Assembly: GCA_021325235.1 (NCBI GenBank)
Contig: JAJPHN010000029.1
Location: 62,001 to 126,000 of the forward strand
Direction: 5' to 3'
Length of the DNA stretch: 64,000 nucleotides
DNA from: Terriglobia bacterium
GTDB taxonomy: Bacteria > Acidobacteriota > Terriglobia > Bryobacterales > Bryobacteraceae
The notes below the pieces were generated by a model. It worked only from the letters and a program-made list of their open reading frames with translations, was not told where the DNA came from and did not search any database. A program made the position numbers and the translations under genes. This document shows, one piece after another, positions 7,645 to 15,697 of the stretch. Every line of letters begins with the position of its first letter. The stretch's first letter is position 1.

Positions 7645-9918
7645 TTACGGCCTCGGCCGGAACCGGTACGTGTACGAAAGGCTCACATACGAGGGCAGGC
7701 GAACCCCGACGACCTGCTCGAAGGGAACGCTCTGATCTCCGGCGGCGATCACTTCCGTGGTCTGGCCGGTGTAGCCGCTGGCGATCAGAAAATTCAAACC
7801 CAAATCCATTCGATCATGGCGAAAGGATCGCAGCAGAGCGCCCCGGAACTCGCGTACGGGCACGCTGACAAATCCGTCGCCTAGGGGTTTACGAGCCACT
7901 TCTTCGTATTCGGCGCGCGCTTTCAGTCCGAGTGGGAGGCGGTTGACGACACCCAACGCGTCGAAAATTGTGCGCGGCGCCTCGGGCGTGGGCAGGCCGG
8001 TATCTAGGTCGCGGGCATCTGCCTTTGAGAACGAAACCTCCACCAGACCAAAGCCGAACTCACGGCGTGCGCTCGCGGTCAAAAAACGATTGCGCCCCGG
8101 ACCTTCATCCTGCTGCAGACCCGTGTCCGGATCGATCTTGGCGAGCGAGGCTTCTGTCGTGATGTGGCCGAGCGTGAGTCGAAAATCGATGGCAGCAAGC
8201 GTTTTGCTGATCACCAGTTGATAGGCGTGTTCGCGGCTGACTGGCGTGCCGCGAGTAGTGCCCATGCCGGTGCGTGGATCGTTGGTGTAGAAAGCTTCTC
8301 CGAAACTGAGCGCTGCTTCCGGCAGCAGCCACTGCGGCGCCGGAAGAAAAGCAAGCGTCGCTTTCGGCGAATTGAAGCCCGCGACCGTGTCGTATGAATT
8401 TGCGCGACGGAGCAGATCGGCATTATTGAACTGGATCTCGTCGCGTCGCCAGCCCGCATAGTAATGCAAGTAGCGCGTCAACTTGCCGTCGAGCGCGAGG
8501 TAAGGCGCGGAGTCGGCTAGCGTCACGTTGTTGGCGCTCACTTTCTCGAACGGACCATAGATGGCCGGATCATTCGACAGGTAATGGTCAAGATCGAGCC
8601 GGCGCGGCGCATCGCGCTGGTAATCCAACCCGGCCATCAGGGTCAGATGCTCGCCGAGCTTGTTGATGTATGTGACGTTGCCGCCCGCCACGGTTCGGAA
8701 CTCGCTCTGCCGGATCAGGCCGTCGCCAAAATTCGAATACAGCGCCAGATTGTACGTCCGAAACATGCTCGATAGCTGTAGATCTTGCGCGGGTGTCAGG
8801 CGCCAGTCGTCGTTGAATGCAAATTCGCCGGTATGCGTTTGGTCTTTCTGGCGCTGATCGACGGTATCGCGCAGACCGGGCACATCGAGCGGAACCAAAC
8901 CCGGTACGAACGACTGCCCGTAGTAGCCGATTTCGAAAAGCGTGAGCTCATGCGCGCCGGCCTGCCACTCGCGATAGCCATTCAGCTTGTACTGCTGGCG
9001 ATGTTCGAGCCGGTCGAGAAAGCCGTTTCCATATGCTGTCTCGAGCGCGACCCAGGATTTGACATCGTTCCCCTCCGGACTCCACCCGAGGACGAGATCG
9101 GCATCGCGGTAGTCGCCAGTGAGGGTCACGAATGGCTCGAGACGGGAGCGCAGTTCGTACATCGCGGCGAGATTCTCAGCGTGATTGCCCTCGCGCACGT
9201 TGAACGCGCCGCCATCGGTCTGCACGCCTTCAAGCACGGCCGGAATCAGAATGTTTGGGTCGGCATAGCCGTTGCCATGTGCATTGGCGGAAAGATTATT
9301 CGAAACAAGGTACGAGCCGACCTGAATGTACTGCGCAATCGGCTCACCGTGATCGCCCGCAACACCCGGCGCGAAATACTGTGGAGCCTTGATCCCGCCC
9401 GAAGCGGTTTCGATCGGAAGTCCTGGAATCGAGATCGGAGCTCCCGGACGTCCCGGGTTGGCGTCGAGCGTCTGCTCGCGAACCCAGACGCCCTGTGCCG
9501 GATCGGGAAACAGCACGCTGGTCTGTTTGATATCGCCCACCACCTCAACACGCTCCTGCGCGGTTCGGATGGCGGTTAACTGAATGTCGACCGTTGTGAC
9601 CGGGGTATGGACATCGATCTCGCGCGCGCTCTGCTGAAAGCCGGGTGCATTTACTTCGATGCGGTATGCGCCGGCAGCCGGAGCAAACAACTGGTAATGG
9701 CCCTGGGCGTCAGTCTTAACACTCTGAACAGGCTGCTTTGCCGAATCGAGGAGGCGAACGGTTGTGCCGCTCACCAACGCATGCTGTGGATCTGTGACCT
9801 GACCGTAGATCTCAAAGGTGCTTTGCGCACGCAGTTGTACAGCGAGAATTTCGAGTAGCACGAATGCCATAAGCGTGCTACTGGCGGCCCGGCGATATCG
9901 CGCACGAAAACTTTTCAT
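7645..9918 (-). CDS. TonB-dependent outer-membrane receptor, linked to nikR
   Basis: 757 residues. Signal peptide, then a carboxypeptidase-regulatory-like beta-sandwich (IYGQVTDPQHALVSGTTVRL, GAYRIEVNAPGF), a plug-like domain (PAVLEGVQTDGGAFNVREG), and a beta-barrel of about 550 residues with alternating aromatic strands ending SYVSLSYTYRF. Known: such receptors import scarce ligands across the outer membrane using TonB/ExbBD. It begins one base after the nikR stop on the same strand, so nikR and this gene form a tight operon. Inferred: it carries nickel or a nickel complex and is repressed by NikR when nickel is sufficient. No cytoplasmic-membrane Ni transporter is in the window. Confidence 0.85.
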   Translation of the reverse strand: MKSFRARYRRAASSTLMAFVLLEILAVQLRAQSTFEIYGQVTDPQHALVSGTTVRLLDSAKQPVQSVKTDAQGHYQLFAPAAGAYRIEVNAPGFQQSAREIDVHTPVTTVDIQLTAIRTAQERVEVVGDIKQTSVLFPDPAQGVWVREQTLDANPGRPGAPISIPGLPIETASGGIKAPQYFAPGVAGDHGEPIAQYIQVGSYLVSNNLSANAHGNGYADPNILIPAVLEGVQTDGGAFNVREGNHAENLAAMYELRSRLEPFVTLTGDYRDADLVLGWSPEGNDVKSWVALETAYGNGFLDRLEHRQQYKLNGYREWQAGAHELTLFEIGYYGQSFVPGLVPLDVPGLRDTVDQRQKDQTHTGEFAFNDDWRLTPAQDLQLSSMFRTYNLALYSNFGDGLIRQSEFRTVAGGNVTYINKLGEHLTLMAGLDYQRDAPRRLDLDHYLSNDPAIYGPFEKVSANNVTLADSAPYLALDGKLTRYLHYYAGWRRDEIQFNNADLLRRANSYDTVAGFNSPKATLAFLPAPQWLLPEAALSFGEAFYTNDPRTGMGTTRGTPVSREHAYQLVISKTLAAIDFRLTLGHITTEASLAKIDPDTGLQQDEGPGRNRFLTASARREFGFGLVEVSFSKADARDLDTGLPTPEAPRTIFDALGVVNRLPLGLKARAEYEEVARKPLGDGFVSVPVREFRGALLRSFRHDRMDLGLNFLIASGYTGQTTEVIAAGDQSVPFEQVVGVRLPSYVSLSYTYRFRPRP

Positions 9919-9919
9919 T

Positions 9920-10348
9920 TCAGGCCGTTTGCGAGAGTGCGGCGGCGGGAGAACTTAAGACCAGCCGTCCATGGCTGACGCCTTTGGCCCCGACCAGCAG
10001 ATCGGCCAGTCTGCGCACGCGCTTCGATGTGCCTTTTAATACGATCACTTCGAGACAGGTATCGTGATCGAGATGCGCATGAGTTGTGGCGATGACCACA
10101 TCGTGATATTCATGCTGGAGGTTCATCAGCTTCTCCGGCAGCAGACGCGTATGGTGATCGTAGATCAGCGTGACGGTTCCGACCACCGGGGCGTCGGGAG
10201 CTTCTACGGCAGCGCCCACGAGCTTGTCGCGGATCAGGTCGCGGAAGGCTTCCGAGCGATTCGTATAGCCCTGGCGTGCGATGAATCGATCGAAGCGGCG
10301 CAACAGCTCCGAGTCAAGTGCGACCCCAATGCGGCTGAGTACGGCCAT
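9920..10348 (-). CDS. nikR: NikR-family nickel-responsive regulator
   Basis: 142 residues, normal NikR length. N-terminal ribbon-helix-helix DNA-binding domain (RIGVALDSELLRRFDRFI, NRSEAFRDLIRDKL) and C-terminal ACT-like nickel-binding domain. The Ni ligands of E. coli NikR have visible counterparts: His in QHEYHD, two His in THAHLDHD and Cys in DTCLEV. It should therefore bind Ni(II) and act as a tetramer on an inverted-repeat operator. It is first in an operon with a TonB receptor and divergent from the aminotransferase. I could not identify a convincing operator. Confidence 0.9.
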   Translation of the reverse strand: MAVLSRIGVALDSELLRRFDRFIARQGYTNRSEAFRDLIRDKLVGAAVEAPDAPVVGTVTLIYDHHTRLLPEKLMNLQHEYHDVVIATTHAHLDHDTCLEVIVLKGTSKRVRRLADLLVGAKGVSHGRLVLSSPAAALSQTA

Positions 10349-10431
10349 AAGCAGACGGTAGCACGAATGGAACCATCGTATGCGCAGCCGCGTGGGGTGG
10401 ATCGTCCGTTCGCATCCGTATCATAGGAAGA

Positions 10432-11664
10432 ATGCCCCCCGTCGTTACTCCTGATGCAGCAGAGCAGTCTGGCACCACGCTCGAGCAGATCATGGGCCTC
10501 GAGCGCGAGTATCTGCTCCAGAACTATTCGCGCTATCCGCTGGCTCTGCATCGCGGGCGCGGCGTCTACCTGTACGATCTGGAGGGCAACCGCTATCTCG
10601 ATCTGATCAGCGGCATCGGCGTGAACTCGCTCGGCTACGCGCATCCGCGCATCACGAAGATCATTCGGCAGCAGGCCGGACTGCTGCTGCACACCTCGAA
10701 TCTCTACTACCATGAGTACCAGGGCAAATTAGCTGAGCGGCTGGCGAAAGTGAGCGGGCTCCAGCGCTCTTTCTTCTGCAACTCGGGTACGGAAGCGATG
10801 GAGGCGGCGCTCAAGATGATTCGCGCGCACGGCAATTCAATTTCGCCGCACAAGCATGAAATCATCGCGCTCGAGAATTCATTTCACGGCCGTACGCTGG
10901 GCGCGATCTCGGTAACGGGTCAGCCGAAGTATCGCAGAGATTTCGAGCCGCTGCTGCCCGGCGTGAGATTCGTGAAGGCCAACGATATCGCGGCGCTCGA
11001 AGCAGGGTTCAGCGAGCACACGGCCGGTATTGTGCTCGAATTCATTCAGGGCGAAGGAGGGATTTACCCTGTTTCCGAGCGCTTTGCGCGCCGAGCGCGC
11101 GAGCTTGCCGACCGGCACAACGCCCTGCTGGTATTTGACGAGATTCAGTGCGGAGTCGGCCGCCCGGGCGCCTACTTTGCTTATCAGCTGCTCGATCCGG
11201 TGCTGCTGCCGGACATCGCGATCGCGGCTAAGCCCATGGCCTGCGGCATTCCGCTGGGGGTCGTTCTCATGAACGAAAAGGCTGCCGTCACGATTAAGCC
11301 GGGCATGCACGGAACTACGTACGGTGGGGGTCCGCTGGCCTGCCGAGTCGCGCTCGAGTTTTTCGATATTCTCGACGAACTGCTCCCTTCGATCCAGTCG
11401 GTCGGCGTCTACTTCCGCCAACAGCTAACGGAAGCGATGCAGCGCTTTCCGTTCATCAAAGAAGTGCGGGGGCAGGGTCTGATGATCGGAGTGGAACTGG
11501 ATCGTCCGGGCGCATCGCTGGTGCTCGACGGCATCAAAAACGGCCTGCTCTTCAACTGCACGCATGATACGGTGCTGCGTTTTCTGCCGCCATATATCTT
11601 TACCGAGCAGGATGTGGACCGCGCGATGGCTGTGCTGACGAAGCTGTTCGAGCGATTTGCCTGA
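10432..11664 (+). CDS. argD: Class III aminotransferase, acetylornithine aminotransferase-like
   Basis: 410 residues. PLP fold-type I enzyme: CNSGTEAMEAALK (phosphate-binding turn), ENSFHGRTLGAISVTG, LVFDEIQCGVGRPG (Asp that pairs with the PLP ring) and the Schiff-base Lys in IAAKPMACGIPLG. Closest in pattern to ArgD/acetylornithine (or succinyl-DAP) aminotransferase, transferring an amino group to 2-oxoglutarate in arginine or lysine synthesis. No other arg genes are adjacent, and ornithine or 4-aminobutyrate aminotransferase cannot be excluded, so the gene symbol is tentative. ATG 10432 is preceded by AGGAAGA. A TATCAT box lies seven bases upstream of the start. Confidence 0.75.
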   Translation: MPPVVTPDAAEQSGTTLEQIMGLEREYLLQNYSRYPLALHRGRGVYLYDLEGNRYLDLISGIGVNSLGYAHPRITKIIRQQAGLLLHTSNLYYHEYQGKLAERLAKVSGLQRSFFCNSGTEAMEAALKMIRAHGNSISPHKHEIIALENSFHGRTLGAISVTGQPKYRRDFEPLLPGVRFVKANDIAALEAGFSEHTAGIVLEFIQGEGGIYPVSERFARRARELADRHNALLVFDEIQCGVGRPGAYFAYQLLDPVLLPDIAIAAKPMACGIPLGVVLMNEKAAVTIKPGMHGTTYGGGPLACRVALEFFDILDELLPSIQSVGVYFRQQLTEAMQRFPFIKEVRGQGLMIGVELDRPGASLVLDGIKNGLLFNCTHDTVLRFLPPYIFTEQDVDRAMAVLTKLFERFA

Positions 11665-11676
11665 ATAGTTGGAACT

Positions 11677-14600
11677 CTACGGCCGCGGAGTGGTTTCCGT
11701 CGCGGCCGTCGAAACGCCGCTCGGATAACGCAGCGCGCGTAGCAGGCCCACTCCGCGGTGCCAGTCGAAGGCATACTGCAAGGCAACGGAAGTGGTCACA
11801 AAAACGTAATGATGCGCGGCGGGGTAAGGCTCGGGCAGAATTTTGTTCTGGTAATAGAACGTCTCGATCTGCGGGGCGAAGGATAGATTGCCCCAGAGCG
11901 GTACTTTCAGTCCCACCGTGAGGTCTTCGTAGAAACGGGTGTTGTAGCGTGTGTCGCCCGGCATGCGATCGAAGACTTCGCCGTAGCTGTCGGCGATGAG
12001 CTGCAGATTGGAGCGCCAGACCGGCACAACCACGTGGAAATTCGCGAACCAGCCGGCCACAGCCTGCGTTTGCGTGTGCGGAACGATCTGACTGCGATTG
12101 GTGAACAGCGGATCATCACCGATGCAGTTGCTGAGCGAAATGCCGCTCGTGATATTGCACTCGAGCGGCACCGGCGTAGCCAGGTCGTCGAGCGAGTAGC
12201 TGTTCACGAGATTGATATTGCTGCCGTATTCGCGTCCGGCTTCAAACCAGCTTTGCGTATTTTGAATGCGCGCGCCGAGACGTGTCACCAGCAGGTAGTT
12301 CTTCGGCAAATCGTAGTTCGTGAGGGCGGTAGCGCCGCCGGGGCAGGGAAGCGTGCCGCAGGCCACCGGAGCGTTAAACTGCTGAAAAGGCGTGATTGCC
12401 TGGGTGAAGAGGTCTTCTGAGACGAACAGCCGTATGGGAAGGCGTGGTGTGAGAGGCTTGCTGCTGATACCCGCTTCGCTGCGTAGCAGATTGTTGCCGA
12501 GCGTGATCTGGTACTCGCCGAAATTGCCGTCGCCGGTAGTGGTGCGAACGGCCAGGCGCGAGATCTTGACTTCGCCGGACATATAGAAATCGACATAGCG
12601 GGTAAATGAGTAGCCCCCGCGAGCCCGCGCCCACAGATTGATGCCCGACGACTCCGGCGTCGATAGCTGGGAAAAGCTGTTATTGCCGGCGAAATCTCCC
12701 GGCACCGTCTTGGGCGAACCTCCGATGAAGTTCAGGTTGTAGCCGAGCGAGACGTTCTGCAGCGTGAACCACCAGTACGGCCGGTGTTCGGCCTCGATTT
12801 CCGGATTTCCTTTGGGGAAGGGCAGGATAGTGGTCGCAATGGGCTGAGGTTCGATCGGCTGCTGGAACCAGCGGCGAAATGCGAGCCACGCCGTGATGCC
12901 GCGCGTCGTGTCAAACGGCTGCTGCGAAATAGCCGCAAAATACTCATCAGCCGGAATCGGATCGGCCTGGCACGAGCCGCGGGTGACCGGTGCCGGCAGC
13001 TGTTCGCATGCGAGGCCACTCAACCGGTTCAGATCGCGAAGCGAGACCACGCGAACGACTGGCGGTATCGCCTCGCTCGAGAGTTCGGGGTATCCAGTGT
13101 TGCCGAAAGCGAGATAATCCGTCATGGCAACGCCGTAGAGCTTGTTGTCGTCAATCGGCTGCCCATGAATGGCGGGCGAATTGGTATTCGGATCGGTTTC
13201 GATGCCGAGCGTGCTGAGGCCGCGTCCCTTTTCAACAGCCAGCGAAAGGTTGTCCTGATCCTGCTTATCGAAGGCGGCCGACTCCTGGAGAACGCGCTTG
13301 ATGGTCGAGCCCCTGAGCGGAACGCAAAAGGCGAAATCGCCTTTCCACAACACTTCGTTCAATAGATTCTGCGTATCTGCAGGCGCATTCGCGGGCCAGT
13401 AGGCAACGGCCTTGTCGAAACCGGAAAAAATGTCGCGGTGCTGCAGCAGTGCGATGTCGGCTCCGCAGAATTGCTGCATGGCGCGCAGTCCGAGCTTTTC
13501 ATAGTCCGCCGGATGCGCGGCTCCCGCACCAGGCGTATGCGCCGACATCGCCTGTTTGAGCGCGCACGCTTTGCAGTCCTTGTCGCGTTGCGGCTGTACC
13601 GCGGCATCCTCGACCTGATTGGCGAGATATCTTCGATCGCCCGCCTCGAAGTAGTCGGCACGGCGCAGATTGATGGTCAGCGGCTCAGCGCGATGAGCGT
13701 CGAAAGCAATGCCGGGCGTGAGCAGGAACAAGCTCCCCGACTCATCGCGGCGGCTTCGGGCTTCCTCGCCACTGGCGTGCTCCTCATCGGGCTCGGAGAT
13801 CACGATATCGAAGGCTTTCAAATGCGCCGCAAGCTGGGAGGCGCGATAGTAGGGCATCTGCGCGAGCAGAATTTTGTGCCGGCCGCGGCAGTCCGGATCG
13901 GCATTGCAGGCGCCGAGCACCTGCCGCAGCGCTTCAACCGGATCGCCGATATCGGCACGCGTATCGAAGCGCTTGTCGACATTAATCCAGACATCGTTTA
14001 ACTGCCCGATATAGCCGACCAGCTCCGGATCGAGCACGCCGAAGATAGCCGGTTCGTTCGGGTTAGCCGGAACCAGATAGGGCACAGGGGTTTCGCCGCG
14101 CGAACTCGGGCGATATTGCAGCAGCGGAGATTGCACGCTGAACAGCTGGCAGCGCAGGTTCTGCTCCTTGTTCCAGACTCCACAGAACGCATGATTCGAT
14201 CCTGGCTCGAGCGCGCCCTTGCGCAGCACGATCTCGGAGCCATTGCGCGCCAGCGGTTTGCAGCGCCTGTCGGGCGGCAGCGCAAAATCCTGCGGATTCT
14301 CCGGTGCTGCCGCGCAGTCGTAAACCGTGAGATCTTCGGGAGCGCGATCGATCGTCACTCCCGAAAGCCAGGGCAGCACGAACGCCGGTATTTCCAAACG
14401 AAAAGGAGCATTGCTGGTAAGCGCCGAGCGTATCTCAGCCGGCAGCGCGCTCACCGGCAGGCGCGGGTTCTGTTTGCGAACGGTCGACGAAACGATCAGA
14501 TTCGCGGCGAGCATCTGCACGGGATGATACGAACCCGCACCGGGCTGCGCCAGAAAGCGCGCCAGTTGCCGCAGACGCTCGGGACCGTAATAGAAGTCCT

Positions 14601-15060
14601 GCTGCCCTGGCACGACGGCGTCGAAATTCATCAGGCGCAGAAAACAGGCGACATTGTCGGAGCCCACCGCGTCGGAAGAGGCAGTGAACAGATCCTTGTC
14701 GATCAGCTCTCCGAAATAGGGCGATCCGGGCGTCTGGTTCCGGGCTTCGCGCGCCAGTAGCTCGGGAGCGAAGTTTTCTCCCATGGCGACCAGCGGCTGG
14801 TTGGCGGTGCGGAGTTTGGCCAGGCGATCGCGAAAAAGCGCAACCTGCGGCGGGAACGGAGTAGTTGCTGGGTCGGGACAGCCGCGATCGCTCGTGGTCT
14901 GGATATCGGGATAGCGGAAATACCCGAACAAACGTCCGGTGTAAAGGACCGAATAATCGGGAACGGAGCCGACGGGCGGTCCCCAGGTCTGGGAGAGAAG
15001 CGTTTGCGCAAAAAGAGTGCCTGCATAGCAGGCGAAGATAGTAGCGCGAATCGACCTCAG
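11677..15060 (-). CDS. 5'-nucleotidase-like metallophosphoesterase fused to a C-terminal beta-barrel-like domain
   Basis: 1127 residues if translation begins at CTG 15060. The obvious TTG at 14931 would remove a signal peptide (RATIFACYAGTLFAQ) and the conserved opening VLYTGRLFGYFRYPDIQ. The first 680 residues follow the UshA/5'-nucleotidase layout: NFDAVVPGQQDFYYGPE, KILLAQMPYYRASQLAAHLK, and a C-terminal nucleotide-binding part with KGDFAFCVPLRGSTIKRVLQ. Several canonical metal motifs are altered, so activity is uncertain. From about residue 740 the sequence changes to alternating, aromatic-rich strands (NVSLGYNLNFIGGS, FYMSGEVKISRLAV, WFEAGREYGSNINLV, FAPQIETFYYQNK) as in an outer-membrane barrel. 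The CTG overlaps the TGA of the FecR-like gene (CTGA), so the pair is translationally coupled. Confidence 0.6.
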   Translation of the reverse strand: MRSIRATIFACYAGTLFAQTLLSQTWGPPVGSVPDYSVLYTGRLFGYFRYPDIQTTSDRGCPDPATTPFPPQVALFRDRLAKLRTANQPLVAMGENFAPELLAREARNQTPGSPYFGELIDKDLFTASSDAVGSDNVACFLRLMNFDAVVPGQQDFYYGPERLRQLARFLAQPGAGSYHPVQMLAANLIVSSTVRKQNPRLPVSALPAEIRSALTSNAPFRLEIPAFVLPWLSGVTIDRAPEDLTVYDCAAAPENPQDFALPPDRRCKPLARNGSEIVLRKGALEPGSNHAFCGVWNKEQNLRCQLFSVQSPLLQYRPSSRGETPVPYLVPANPNEPAIFGVLDPELVGYIGQLNDVWINVDKRFDTRADIGDPVEALRQVLGACNADPDCRGRHKILLAQMPYYRASQLAAHLKAFDIVISEPDEEHASGEEARSRRDESGSLFLLTPGIAFDAHRAEPLTINLRRADYFEAGDRRYLANQVEDAAVQPQRDKDCKACALKQAMSAHTPGAGAAHPADYEKLGLRAMQQFCGADIALLQHRDIFSGFDKAVAYWPANAPADTQNLLNEVLWKGDFAFCVPLRGSTIKRVLQESAAFDKQDQDNLSLAVEKGRGLSTLGIETDPNTNSPAIHGQPIDDNKLYGVAMTDYLAFGNTGYPELSSEAIPPVVRVVSLRDLNRLSGLACEQLPAPVTRGSCQADPIPADEYFAAISQQPFDTTRGITAWLAFRRWFQQPIEPQPIATTILPFPKGNPEIEAEHRPYWWFTLQNVSLGYNLNFIGGSPKTVPGDFAGNNSFSQLSTPESSGINLWARARGGYSFTRYVDFYMSGEVKISRLAVRTTTGDGNFGEYQITLGNNLLRSEAGISSKPLTPRLPIRLFVSEDLFTQAITPFQQFNAPVACGTLPCPGGATALTNYDLPKNYLLVTRLGARIQNTQSWFEAGREYGSNINLVNSYSLDDLATPVPLECNITSGISLSNCIGDDPLFTNRSQIVPHTQTQAVAGWFANFHVVVPVWRSNLQLIADSYGEVFDRMPGDTRYNTRFYEDLTVGLKVPLWGNLSFAPQIETFYYQNKILPEPYPAAHHYVFVTTSVALQYAFDWHRGVGLLRALRYPSGVSTAATETTPRP

Positions 15061-15626
15061 AACGGACTCTTACCCTGTGCAGCGGCAGTGAGGCCGATCG
15101 CGAGCGCGGCGGCCGCTGTGATGCCGATCATCCAGGTCATCACATGCGTGTCGGAAGGAAGTGCTTTGTGGGTGGGTGTGCCGTTTTGCGTGGCCGCTTG
15201 ACGGAAGGACATGTGGGTTCCGGCGGTGACCCGCGTCAGCATAGCGCCTCCGTCGCTCACGTTCAAAGCGCCCCGGAGCGATGCCACTTCGATCGATTTA
15301 TCGGTTATGCGCACTACCGCGCCCGCGGCGGGCTCGGCCGCTTGAATCTGCAGATCCCTGGCGTTGATTCGATACTCCTTGAAATTCTCGACCCGAACCC
15401 CGCCCTGATCGAGGACAAGGTGATCGTGGAAGACCGTTCCCTCCGAGCGCGGCGACAGACGTATGGCGACTCCGCTTTCGAGGTTCACATCGTTCGGGGC
15501 AAGGGCGGTGTGGATAGCCGTCCCGTCAAAGAGTTCGCCAGTTCCTGTCATGGTTCCAATGGCGGGCGCCGCTGCAAAACAGGCGGCGCAAAAAATGAGA
15601 GCAAGGGGAACAGCAGACTTCGTCAT
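15057..15626 (-). CDS. FecR-like exported protein with C-terminal membrane helix
   Basis: 189 residues, start ATG 15626 behind AAGGA. Signal peptide (ALIFCAACFAAAPAIGTM), a FecR-type beta-helix core (AIHTALAPNDVNLESGVAIR, VFHDHLVLDQGGVRVENF), and a C-terminal transmembrane helix (MIGITAAAALAIGLTAA). Known: FecR domains sense or scaffold in the periplasm and often pair with sigma factors, but none is present here. Inferred: a periplasmic protein anchored by its C-terminus that works with the nucleotidase-barrel protein encoded directly downstream. Confidence 0.65.
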   Translation of the reverse strand: MTKSAVPLALIFCAACFAAAPAIGTMTGTGELFDGTAIHTALAPNDVNLESGVAIRLSPRSEGTVFHDHLVLDQGGVRVENFKEYRINARDLQIQAAEPAAGAVVRITDKSIEVASLRGALNVSDGGAMLTRVTAGTHMSFRQAATQNGTPTHKALPSDTHVMTWMIGITAAAALAIGLTAAAQGKSPF

Positions 15627-15697
15627 ATGCTTGTCCTTCCCGGGTAATAGCCCATCCAGAGAACCCGGCCTACGAATTCTAGTAAATCACGTTTGTC

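Noticed and set aside
10378-10417. GTATGCG ... CGCATCC inverted repeat between nikR and argD as a NikR operator
   Set aside because: One mismatch and a 26-base spacing, unlike the 16-base spacing of E. coli NikR sites or the shorter Helicobacter ones; not strong enough to call.
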